DNA of 6,267 nucleotides from a bacterium (GCA_021790035.1 JAJYIO010000168.1:1-6267); one strand, 5' to 3'. Shown: positions 1-5,929, counted from the stretch's first letter. Translations and numbers: made by a program. The notes: generated from the sequence alone by a model not told the origin.

Positions 1-744
1 CTGGTGCCGATGCGCCCCGAACGCGAATTCCTGCCGGACTGGTCGGAGGTCCCGGCCAGCCAGCTGGCGCGGGCCCGCATGCTGTTCTACAACTTCCCCA
101 ACAACCCCACGGCCGCGGTCGCCCCGCGCGAGTTCCACGAGGACACGCTGGCGTTCGCCCGCAAGCACGACCTGATCCTCGTCCACGACCTCGCCTACGC
201 GGAACTCGCCTTCGACGGCTACCGCCCCACCAGCCTCCTCGAGATCCCCGGGGCCAAGGACTTCGGCGTCGAGTTCCACACGATGTCCAAGACCTACAAC
301 ATGGCCGGCTGGCGCACGGGATTCGTGGTCGGCAACGCCCGGATCATCGAACAGCTCTACCGGGTCAAGACCAACATGGACTACGGCCTGTTCGGCGCCA
401 TCCAGGATGCGGCCGAGTTCGCGCTCTCGTTGCCCCAGAGCCATGTGGACGCGCTCGTCGCGTTGTACCAGCGCCGCCGCGATGTCGTGGTCGAAGGCCT
501 GACCCGACTCGGGTTCCCGGTCACCCGGCCCAAGGCCACGATGTACGTCTGGTGCCCGGTTCCTCCCGGCCAGAAGGCATACGACTTCGTGGCCGACACG
601 ATCGACCGCACAGGCGTCGTCTTCACCCCGGGAACGGGCTTTGGCGCAGGTGGCGAGGGCTTCTTCCGGGTGAGCCTGGTCGCCGGCGAGGCGGTCCTCG
701 AGGAGGCGCTGGAGCGCCTTGCCCAGGCGGGCATCCGCTACTAG
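1..744 (+). CDS. PLP-dependent class I/II aminotransferase, DapL/AlaC-like (5' end outside window)
   Basis: The frame is open from base 1, so 247 C-terminal residues of a protein usually near 390-410 residues are visible and about 150 N-terminal residues are missing. Fold-type I landmarks occur in order: FPNNPT (94-111), HDLAY (184-198) with the Asp that contacts the pyridine nitrogen and the Tyr near the cofactor phosphate, SKTYNMAGWR with the Schiff-base Lys at 289-291, KATMYVW (532-552), and FFRVSL with the carboxylate-binding Arg at 667-669. The wording around HDLAYAEL, VEFHTMSKTYNMAGWR and YQRRRDV resembles the branch containing LL-diaminopimelate aminotransferase (lysine and peptidoglycan precursor synthesis) and the alanine transaminase AlaC. 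Such enzymes are cytoplasmic and transfer an amino group between an amino acid and a 2-oxo acid. The substrate cannot be decided from this fragment. No partner gene of either pathway is in view. Family assignment is sure, exact substrate is not. Confidence 0.93.
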   Translation: MVPMRPEREFLPDWSEVPASQLARARMLFYNFPNNPTAAVAPREFHEDTLAFARKHDLILVHDLAYAELAFDGYRPTSLLEIPGAKDFGVEFHTMSKTYNMAGWRTGFVVGNARIIEQLYRVKTNMDYGLFGAIQDAAEFALSLPQSHVDALVALYQRRRDVVVEGLTRLGFPVTRPKATMYVWCPVPPGQKAYDFVADTIDRTGVVFTPGTGFGAGGEGFFRVSLVAGEAVLEEALERLAQAGIRY

Positions 745-754
745 ACCCGCTCCT

Positions 755-806
755 AGCCTGCTCGGTCAGGCTTGGTCTCGCTACGGTCCGGTCTGACCGA
801 AACGAG
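755..806 (+). repeat. Two adjacent hairpins just after the aminotransferase stop
   Basis: AGCCTG (755-760) pairs with CAGGCT (767-772) around a six-base loop, starting ten bases after the stop codon. Next, CTCG (777-780) and CGGTC (784-788) pair with GACCG (795-799) and CGAG (803-806), leaving a symmetric three-by-three internal loop. Neither is followed by a proper T-run, so an intrinsic terminator is only weakly supported. The motif GGTC recurs at 774, 785, 790 and 810, and CGGTCTGACCG (789-799) is a perfect palindrome, so a DNA-binding site is an alternative reading. Confidence 0.35.
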
Positions 807-841
807 TCTGGTCAAGAGGGATCGCTCGACGCCCCCGAATC

Positions 842-881
842 AAGAGCCGCCGACAGATCTTTCGGTCCATCAGCGGCTCTT
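842..881 (+). terminator. Nine-base-pair stem-loop, possible terminator
   Basis: AAGAGCCGC (842-850) is perfectly complementary to GCGGCTCTT (873-881), with a 22-base loop that could itself fold weakly. This is the longest perfect stem in the gap. It lies about 100 bases after the aminotransferase stop and is followed by a pyrimidine stretch (TCTTCC) rather than a clean T-run. It may end aminotransferase transcription, but the long loop and missing U-tract make this uncertain. Confidence 0.35.
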
Positions 882-910
882 CTCTTCCATTCCAGATCGG
901 AACGGGGTTG

Positions 911-926
911 CCCGGGATTACCCGGG
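911..926. repeat. CCCGGG-ATTA-CCCGGG inverted repeat
   Basis: Two identical self-complementary hexamers, CCCGGG at 911-916 and 921-926, flank ATTA. The whole can form a six-base-pair stem with a four-base loop, or serve as two half-sites for a dimeric DNA-binding protein. It lies about 180 bases before the thrS start. Its function is unknown. Confidence 0.35.
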
Positions 927-1073
927 AGAGTCTTTACCTCCCTGCAGAGAGGAAAGGCTCTTGGCCATAGACTATCTCCGCGCCCGCGAGGCGCAACGGC
1001 CGCTGGCTTGCCAGCCTGCGAACCAGCGCATGCGGTTTCGAAGCGTGCAACGAACCGAGGCGGGGATCTCGGC

Positions 1074-1079
1074 TACAAT
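1074..1079 (+). promoter_or_regulatory. Probable -10 element of the thrS promoter
   Basis: TACAAT matches the sigma-70-type -10 consensus at five of six positions and stands out in GC-rich sequence. It would start transcription near 1086, giving a leader of only about 20 bases that just includes the ribosome binding site. I see no good -35 hexamer 16-18 bases upstream, so an activator or an unusual sigma factor may be involved. The call rests on the -10 box and its position. Confidence 0.5.
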
Positions 1080-1091
1080 AGGGGATCTTGC

Positions 1092-1098
1092 AAGGAGG
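1092..1098 (+). promoter_or_regulatory. Ribosome binding site that fixes the thrS start
   Basis: AAGGAGG is a perfect Shine-Dalgarno core seven bases before the GTG at 1106. An in-frame TTG at 1088 would put this site inside the coding sequence, so the GTG is the better start. Confidence 0.88.
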
Positions 1099-1105
1099 TT
1101 CGTCC

Positions 1106-3061
1106 GTGTCCGCTGTACAGTCCGCCCCGATCGCCATCACGCTGCCCGACGGGTCCGTGCGCGAGGTCGCCGCGGGCACTCGCTGCCTCGATCTCGCCGA
1201 GCAGATCTCGCATCAACTGGCCAAGAAGGCCGTGGGGGCTCGCATCGACGGCAAGCTGTCTGATATCCGCACGCCGCTCGAGCGACCGGTCCAGGTCCAG
1301 ATCATCACCACGGACGATCCCGACGGCCTGACCTTCCTGCGGCACTCCACCGCTCACCTCCTGGCCGAAGCGGTCATCGAGCTCTGGCCCGAGACCAAGG
1401 TGGCCATCGGACCGGTGATCGCAGATGGCTTCTACTACGACTTCGATCGCCCGGAGCCCTTCTCGTCGGAGGATCTCGAGCAGATCGAGAAGGTGATGCG
1501 CAAGCACGCGGGCGCCGCCGAACCCATCGTGCGAACCGAGGTTCCTCACGCGGAGGCCCGGGCCAGGGTCGCGGAGTTCCGCGACCACGGCGAGCTCTAC
1601 AAGGCCGAGATCCTCGAGGGCATCCTCGCGGAACCCCAGAGCGTCGTGAGCTTCTACAACCAGGGGGCTTTCACGGATCTGTGCGAGGGGCCGCATGTGC
1701 CGCACACGGGCGTGATCCGGCACTTCAAGCTCCTGTCGGTCGCCGGGGCGTACTGGCGCGGCGACGAGAAGAACAAGATGCTCCAGCGCATCTACGGCAC
1801 GGCCTACTTCAAGGAAGACGATCTCAAGGCCCACATGCACCGCATCGAGGAGGCGGCCCGGCGCGACCACCGCAAGCTCGGCAAGGAGCTGGACCTCTTC
1901 GGCCAGTACGACGACATCGGCCCGGGACTGATCCTCTGGCACCCGAGGGGCGCGCTGATTCGCAACGAGATCGAGACCTTCTGGCGCAAGGCCCACTACG
2001 AGGGTGGATACGACCTCGTCTACACGCCCCATATCGCCAAGACCACGCTCTGGAACAAGTCCGGCCACACCGGCTTCTACCGCGAGAACATGTTCAGCGG
2101 AATGGACGTGGATGGCCAGGAATACCTGGTCAAGCCGATGAACTGCCCGTATCACATCCAGATCTTCAACAACCGGACGCGGAGCTACCGCGAGCTGCCG
2201 CTGCGGTGGGCCGAACTCGGCACGGTGTATCGCTACGAGCGCTCCGGGGTGCTCCATGGCCTACTGCGGGTGCGTGGATTCACCCAGGACGACGCCCATC
2301 TGTTCGTCCGCCCCGATCAGCTCGAAAGCGAGCTCGATCGCGTCATCGACTTCGTGCTCTACATCCTCCGGACCTTCGGATTCGACAAGTTCGAGGCCTA
2401 CCTCGCCACGCGGCCGGAAAAATTCGTCGGTGAGCCGGCGATGTGGGACCGCGCCACCAAGGCCCTGGCCGACGCCCTGGTCAAGAATGGCCTCCAGTAC
2501 GAGGTGGACGAAGGCGGCGGCGCCTTCTACGGTCCCAAGATCGACCTCAAGCTCAAGGCCACCCTCGGCCGTTCGTGGCAGTGCTCGACGATCCAGGTCG
2601 ACTTCAACAACCCCGAGCGCTTCGACATGAAGTTCACCGGAGCTGACGGCAAGGAGCACCGTCCCGTCATGATCCACCGGGCGCTGATGGGCTCGATGGA
2701 GCGGTTCTTCGGATGCCTGGTCGAGCAGTACGCGGGTCATTTCCCGCTGTGGCTGGCGCCCGTGCAGTGCAGCGTGTTCCCGATCGCCCAGGACGTCGAG
2801 GAAGCCGCCCTCCAGATTGCCGACACGCTGCGCAAGGCCGGCCTGCGAATCGAATACCGGGACGCCGGCGATCACCTGAACGCCCGGATCAAGGAGGCCC
2901 AGCTCGCCAAGGTCCCGTACATGGCCGTGATCGGCAAGCGCGAGGCCGAGGCCGGGACGGTCGCGCTCCGGCTCGGCACCGGCAAGCAGGAGGTCATGGC
3001 CGTCGGGGACCTCGTCGACAGGCTCACCCGCGAGGTTCAAGACAAGTCGCTGCCCGGCTGA
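1106..3061 (+). CDS. thrS: Threonine--tRNA ligase (ThrRS), complete
   Basis: A cytoplasmic class II synthetase that joins threonine to tRNA-Thr using ATP and removes mischarged serine. With GTG at 1106 it has 651 residues, close to the 642 of E. coli ThrRS. An N-terminal TGS domain (about residues 8-70) comes first. The editing domain follows, with H80xxxH84 and C193xxxH197, the signature of bacterial ThrRS editing sites. In the catalytic core, the zinc ligands C347, H398 and H524 and the motif 2 Arg376 all sit at a constant offset of 13 from E. coli C334, H385, H511 and R363, so core alignment is gap-free there. The C-terminal anticodon-binding domain begins around residue 550. The TACAAT element suggests its own promoter. 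No infC, the usual downstream neighbour in E. coli, follows. Nothing is truncated or missing. A less likely start is TTG at 1088. Confidence 0.98.
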   Translation: MSAVQSAPIAITLPDGSVREVAAGTRCLDLAEQISHQLAKKAVGARIDGKLSDIRTPLERPVQVQIITTDDPDGLTFLRHSTAHLLAEAVIELWPETKVAIGPVIADGFYYDFDRPEPFSSEDLEQIEKVMRKHAGAAEPIVRTEVPHAEARARVAEFRDHGELYKAEILEGILAEPQSVVSFYNQGAFTDLCEGPHVPHTGVIRHFKLLSVAGAYWRGDEKNKMLQRIYGTAYFKEDDLKAHMHRIEEAARRDHRKLGKELDLFGQYDDIGPGLILWHPRGALIRNEIETFWRKAHYEGGYDLVYTPHIAKTTLWNKSGHTGFYRENMFSGMDVDGQEYLVKPMNCPYHIQIFNNRTRSYRELPLRWAELGTVYRYERSGVLHGLLRVRGFTQDDAHLFVRPDQLESELDRVIDFVLYILRTFGFDKFEAYLATRPEKFVGEPAMWDRATKALADALVKNGLQYEVDEGGGAFYGPKIDLKLKATLGRSWQCSTIQVDFNNPERFDMKFTGADGKEHRPVMIHRALMGSMERFFGCLVEQYAGHFPLWLAPVQCSVFPIAQDVEEAALQIADTLRKAGLRIEYRDAGDHLNARIKEAQLAKVPYMAVIGKREAEAGTVALRLGTGKQEVMAVGDLVDRLTREVQDKSLPG

Positions 3062-3082
3062 CCATGACCGGGTTCTGACCGC

Positions 3083-3144
3083 CGAGCGGCACCGCTCGAG
3101 GCTCCGGTCCTACCGTCTGGAGCGGGGGCGCCGGCTGCCGGCGC
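3083..3144 (+). terminator. Two GC-rich hairpins downstream of thrS, possible terminator
   Basis: CGAGCGG (3083-3089) pairs with CCGCTCG (3092-3098), and GCGCCGG (3128-3134) pairs with CCGGCGC (3138-3144) around CTG. Both are seven-base-pair stems with minimal loops, the first 21 bases after the thrS stop. There is no T-run after either, so they may be mRNA 3'-end stabilisers or part of a non-canonical terminator rather than a standard intrinsic one. Confidence 0.35.
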
Positions 3145-3155
3145 GGATCGCTCGC

Positions 3156-3182
3156 GTGACGCCGATACTTCTTCATTAAAAT
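3156..3182 (+). promoter_or_regulatory. Candidate promoter for the diguanylate cyclase gene
   Basis: TAAAAT (3177-3182) is a five-of-six match to the -10 consensus in the only AT-rich patch of the gap. GTGACG (3156-3161) matches TTGACA at four positions, but the spacer of 15 is short. If real, the transcript has a leader of about 165 bases before the ATG at 3356. Confidence 0.3.
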
Positions 3183-3342
3183 TCGACTCGACACGAACGA
3201 GGCCGGGAACTTGCCCTCGAGATCGAACGTCAATCCATCGGAACTCCAGGTAGCTTCCGACCGGGTTTTTGACCTCTGCTTGACGTGTTTGGCGCGTCGA
3301 GGCGGGGGTAGGGATCGAATCAGTCCGCTTTTTGCTACGACT

Positions 3343-3348
3343 GAAGGA
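3343..3348 (+). promoter_or_regulatory. Ribosome binding site of the diguanylate cyclase gene
   Basis: GAAGGA lies seven bases before the ATG at 3356 and selects it over the in-frame TTG at 3332, which lies upstream of the site. Confidence 0.75.
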
Positions 3349-3355
3349 TCAGAAG

Positions 3356-4234
3356 ATGGAAAGGCGAACCACCGTGCTGGTTGTCCCGGGGGGGCTCGCC
3401 GATACGAGCGCCCTGGCCTCCGAGTTCGACGTCATCGTCCTTGCGGCGAACACGCCGCTGGCAGACCTGGAGATGGCCGACCTCCTGGTGGTCGATGGCA
3501 GCCGGCTCGATGCCCTGGCACTCCTTGCGACCCTCAAGCGCCGTCTGGGCAGCCTGCCGGCGATCTGGCTCGGCCATTCCTGGCGCCAGGAGGAGGTCGA
3601 GGCCGCCATCGAGGCCGGCGCGACCGACATCGCGGTATGGCCCGATCCGTTCGAACTGGTCGCTCGGGTGCACGTGGCCTTGCACGTGCACAAGGCCCAG
3701 AGCCGCGATCTCCTGACCCTGGCCTACAGCGACGATCTCACGGGTCTGGCCAATCGGCGTCACCTCAAGAACCGCCTGCGGGCTGCCGTTCACGCGGCGC
3801 GCATGCGCAAGGAGCCGGTCTGCGTGCTCATGATGGACCTCGACCGGTTCAAGGCGATCAACGATACCTTCGGCCACCCGGCAGGGGACCGCGCTCTCGT
3901 GGAACTCGCCAAGGTCCTGCGCGCGAGTTCGCGCGCGACCGATACCATCGGGCGCTGGGGCGGAGACGAGTTCCTGTACATCACATCCGGCCAGCTCCCC
4001 GCCGCCGAGACGCAGGCCGAGCGAATCCGCCAGGCCGTCGCAGCCTTCCCCTTCGGATCACCGGATCTCGACCTCCGGTTGACCGTGAGCATCGGCGCCA
4101 CCGAGGTCGCCCCGGGCGATCGCCCGCAGGATCTCGTCGGCCGCGCCGATCGCCTGCTGTACGAGGCCAAGCGCCAGGGTCGCGACTGCATCGTCGCAGC
4201 TCGGGCCTCGCGGGAGCTGGCCGAACTCGCCTGA
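3356..4234 (+). CDS. Diguanylate cyclase with degenerate receiver-like N-terminal domain
   Basis: This 292-residue soluble protein should condense two GTP to cyclic di-GMP. Residues 1-112 have the beta/alpha rhythm of a response-regulator receiver. Asp47 (VVDG) sits where the phospho-acceptor is expected, but the acidic pair after strand 1 is replaced by Pro-Gly-Gly (11-13) and the usual Lys before the Pro of strand 5 is Trp95. Phosphorylation is therefore doubtful. The GGDEF domain (about 118-285) has DLTGLANRR (127-135), MDLDRFKAIND (160-170), the intact GGDEF motif (202-206), and ADRLLYEAKRQGR near the end. R193-A-T-D196 lies five residues before GGDEF, the position of the RxxD inhibitory site, so product feedback is expected. 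There is no EAL or HD-GYP domain, membrane segment or neighbouring kinase. The ATG at 3356 has a good ribosome binding site. Cyclase activity is well supported. The input signal is unknown. Confidence 0.93.
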   Translation: MERRTTVLVVPGGLADTSALASEFDVIVLAANTPLADLEMADLLVVDGSRLDALALLATLKRRLGSLPAIWLGHSWRQEEVEAAIEAGATDIAVWPDPFELVARVHVALHVHKAQSRDLLTLAYSDDLTGLANRRHLKNRLRAAVHAARMRKEPVCVLMMDLDRFKAINDTFGHPAGDRALVELAKVLRASSRATDTIGRWGGDEFLYITSGQLPAAETQAERIRQAVAAFPFGSPDLDLRLTVSIGATEVAPGDRPQDLVGRADRLLYEAKRQGRDCIVAARASRELAELA

Positions 4235-4458
4235 TCGGGCCTCGCTTGCCCGGACGAACCAAGGTCTTCCCGGCTGGCGTCTCGAAAGAAGCGCGGGATT
4301 GCTGACACTTCCTCGGCGCAAACCTCAAAAGCTCTGAATGGATCGCCAGGCTGGCGTGGTGGCTCAGTGGAGAATGGAAGATCGGCATGGTCCACCGTTC
4401 GTTGGTGTCGAAGATCACAACGTGGAGGGCGGCCCTCGCAAATCGAAAGGACGTAGCC
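4235..4458. other. Spacer between the cyclase and the lipoprotein pair
   Basis: CGGGC (4236-4240) and GCCCG (4248-4252) form a five-base-pair hairpin directly after the cyclase stop, without a T-run. CTGACA (4302-4307) resembles a -35 box, with the poor -10 TCAAAA (4325-4330) at a 17-base spacing. CGCCA (4344-4348) and TGGCG (4352-4356) form another small hairpin. A separate promoter for the lipoprotein pair is likely in this space, but I cannot place it firmly. Confidence 0.35.
4446..4451 (+). promoter_or_regulatory. Ribosome binding site supporting a TTG start for the first lipoprotein
   Basis: AAAGGA lies seven bases before TTG at 4459. Starting there gives a compact 19-residue signal ending at the lipobox Cys. 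The upstream ATG at 4387, which has GGAAG six bases before it, would give an unusually long 43-residue leader. Confidence 0.6.
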
Positions 4459-5028
4459 TTGCAGTACAAACCCTGGCTCCTTGGAAGCTCCTTGCTCCTG
4501 GTCCTCGCCGGATGCGCCACGGGCCGAGGTCAGGGCCTGTTTTCCGGGACACACGCTGACGCCACGCCCCCTCTTTCGTGGGGCAACATCGTGCTGACGG
4601 GCCAGCTTGGAGGTAACCGGACGGTCCAGTACCTGGCCTCTGACATCGGGTCGATGAAGGTGTCCGTCCTCGACGCGGGCAACGCCAATTCGGTCGTGGC
4701 CTCTACCCTTTACAGCGGCTCGAGCCTCGCCAGTCATCTGGTCTCCAACGCGTTCACGTTCCAGGTCGACAACCTCCTGGTGGACAAGGGCACCACCCCG
4801 TATTCGTACAACGTCCGGGTGGATGCCTACCTCGACACCTCGGGGACCATCGACATCGGCACCGCACAGACCGCCTCGCCGTTCGCGATCGCGACGGGCC
4901 AGACGACCACCCTCACCAGCTTCCCCGCCCTGCAGCTGATACCCACCCCCGTGGGCAACGCAACCGCGACGGGGAGCAACGCCGTCACCATCGTCGATGC
5001 GACGCCGCCCCCCATCACGTTCAACTAG
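4459..5028 (+). CDS. Secreted lipoprotein, unrecognised family (paralogue of the next gene)
   Basis: The function is not recognised. From TTG at 4459 the product has 189 residues. Residues 1-19 form a type II signal with Lys4, a hydrophobic core and the lipobox LAGC, so Cys19 should be lipidated and the rest exported. The mature part has no second membrane segment, is rich in Thr, Ser, Val and Ala with alternating hydrophobic residues, and looks all-beta (Ig-like). Landmarks shared with the downstream gene are VQYLAS (56-61), AYLD (123-126), SPF (140-142) and PTPVG (162-166). It ends soon after PTPVG in a proline-rich tail. No catalytic motif or further Cys is evident. It lies 13 bases upstream of its paralogue, so the two are probably one operon. 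ATG at 4387 is the alternative start. Lipoprotein status is likely. A role in surface structure or binding would be a guess. Confidence 0.8.
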   Translation: MQYKPWLLGSSLLLVLAGCATGRGQGLFSGTHADATPPLSWGNIVLTGQLGGNRTVQYLASDIGSMKVSVLDAGNANSVVASTLYSGSSLASHLVSNAFTFQVDNLLVDKGTTPYSYNVRVDAYLDTSGTIDIGTAQTASPFAIATGQTTTLTSFPALQLIPTPVGNATATGSNAVTIVDATPPPITFN

Positions 5029-5041
5029 GAATGCGGCAGGC

Positions 5042-5845
5042 GTGAGCCAGAAGTACCACGCGGACACGAGCCCGTCCCGGCGCCGCCCATGGCGGTGGCT
5101 GCTGGTCGGCCTCGGCCTCGCCGGCTGCCAGTGGCCTCAAGCGAGCGGGCAACCGGGCCCGCTCGCCACGGATGGCGGAACGGTCGTCGTGACGGGACGT
5201 TCCCTTCTCGCCGGCCAGACACACCAGGCGGGCCGCCAGGTCCAGTTCCTCGCGTCGCAGCTGGCGGCCATCCGCCTGGTCATCACGGACCTCGCAACCG
5301 GGACCACGGTCACCCACGACTACATCCCCCCGGACCTGCCCCGGACCAGTGGCGGGCAGAGTCCGTTCTCCTTTACCGTTCTCGATCTCCCCGCTGGAAC
5401 CTACCAGGCCACCCTGACGGCCTACGTGGACGCCGCCGAGGCGGATGCCGTGGGGACCACGACATCGAGCCCGTTCACGGTGACCGCCGGATTCACCGAG
5501 GACATCTCGACGCCCCCGCTCGCTCTGGCGCCGACCCCCGTGGGTTCGTGGACGGTGACCAGCACGGTCACGTCGAAACTACCCGGCTTCGAGGTCACCG
5601 GCTACACGTACCGCGTCGTCGAGACCGACGGGACCTCGGCCTCACGGCATGTCGAGACCGCCGGGACCGCCCTCACTCACACCTGGGGCGACCTGATGGC
5701 CTTCCCGGCTGGCATCAGCACGGTATCGGTCACCGTCACGGCCCGCGACGCGCAATCACCTCGTCCGCTCTCGGCGACGGTCCTCGCCACGGGGGCGATC
5801 GCCCCGGGCGCCACGATCAGCTCGAACGTCACCGTGGGGTTCTGA
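5042..5845 (+). CDS. Secreted lipoprotein with extra C-terminal beta module, paralogue of the previous gene
   Basis: The function is not recognised. From GTG at 5042 the product has 267 residues. The N-terminus has a basic stretch (Arg13-15, Arg18), a hydrophobic core and the lipobox LAGC with Cys29, so a lipid-anchored exported protein is expected. Residues about 45-168 match the preceding protein: VQFLAS (67-72), FSFTVLDLPAGTY, AYVD (127-130), SPF (143-145) and PTPVG (164-168). About 99 more residues (169-267) follow that the partner lacks. They are Thr/Val-rich, with GYTYRVVE and STVSVTVTARD strands typical of Ig or fibronectin-like folds. AGGA at 5027-5030, overlapping the upstream stop, is the only ribosome binding site visible and is 11 bases from the GTG, which suggests translation coupled to the upstream gene. 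An ATG at 4997 would overlap that gene by 32 bases and lengthen the leader, so it is less likely. Confidence 0.82.
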   Translation: MSQKYHADTSPSRRRPWRWLLVGLGLAGCQWPQASGQPGPLATDGGTVVVTGRSLLAGQTHQAGRQVQFLASQLAAIRLVITDLATGTTVTHDYIPPDLPRTSGGQSPFSFTVLDLPAGTYQATLTAYVDAAEADAVGTTTSSPFTVTAGFTEDISTPPLALAPTPVGSWTVTSTVTSKLPGFEVTGYTYRVVETDGTSASRHVETAGTALTHTWGDLMAFPAGISTVSVTVTARDAQSPRPLSATVLATGAIAPGATISSNVTVGF

Positions 5846-5929
5846 AGGTTTTCCACGTCGAAAGGGTCCCGCTCTGCGTGATCCCCTGCGGAAAGCGATC
5901 CAGAACAGGCTCGAGTCGCCTCAACGGCC
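5846..5929. other. Convergent gap between lipoprotein pair and S8 protease
   Basis: These 84 bases separate the plus-strand lipoprotein stop from the minus-strand protease stop. A terminator serving both directions is expected here, but I see no strong inverted repeat with a T-run. AGGC (5907-5910) and GCCT (5918-5921) form only a four-base-pair stem. Confidence 0.4.

Larger units (their letters stand above)
745..1073. other. Hairpin-rich intergenic region between aminotransferase and thrS
   Basis: This 329-base gap holds no convincing gene. A 163-codon frame crosses it but runs into thrS out of frame and has no recognisable protein character. It does hold several short inverted repeats at 755-772, 777-806, 842-881, 911-926 and 1002-1015, the stronger ones listed separately. 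No T-box consensus (the UGGNACCGCG-type core) is visible, so there is no sign of classic tRNA-Thr-sensing control of thrS. The region probably contains the aminotransferase 3' end and terminator plus upstream control sequence for thrS. A small structured RNA is possible but unproven. Confidence 0.5.
3062..3355. other. Intergenic region between thrS and the diguanylate cyclase gene
   Basis: A gap of 294 bases with no supported gene. The first 85 bases are very GC-rich with two tight hairpins. Then comes a short AT-rich island around 3169-3184 that may hold a promoter. Further on, TTGACC (3269-3274) and TTGACG (3280-3285) resemble -35 boxes, but neither has a good -10 at the right distance. The cyclase ribosome binding site closes the gap. 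Confidence 0.5.

Noticed and set aside
94..120. NPTA in place of NPTG in the aminotransferase
   Set aside because: It looks odd at first, but E. coli AlaC, as I recall its sequence, also has NPTA here, so it is a subfamily trait rather than a defect.
745..1105. T-box riboswitch controlling thrS
   Set aside because: No T-box core sequence or matching antiterminator/terminator pair is visible, and a -10 box just before the gene predicts a very short leader.
772..1263. 163-codon frame running from the intergenic gap into thrS
   Set aside because: It has no good ribosome binding site or domain, and it overlaps the start of thrS out of frame. The intergenic part looks non-coding.
1073..2257. 394-codon open frame antisense to thrS
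   Set aside because: It lies wholly over a certain thrS gene. Its product is low-complexity Leu/Val/Ala/Arg/Glu-rich sequence typical of the reverse strand of GC-rich genes, and it has no recognisable domain.
3211..4305. 364-codon plus-strand frame overlapping the cyclase gene
   Set aside because: It is a shifted frame of the GGDEF gene, and its Arg/Gly/Pro-rich product is a typical shadow.
3790..5067. 425-codon open frame antisense across the cyclase and first lipoprotein
   Set aside because: It spans two well-supported genes and an intergenic gap. Its composition is Arg/Gly/Ser-rich shadow sequence with no domain, and GC-rich codon use explains the absence of stops.
5056..5128. Twin-arginine signal in the second lipoprotein
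   Set aside because: There is an RRR run, but the following residues do not fit the RRxFLK pattern. An ordinary type II signal is sufficient.
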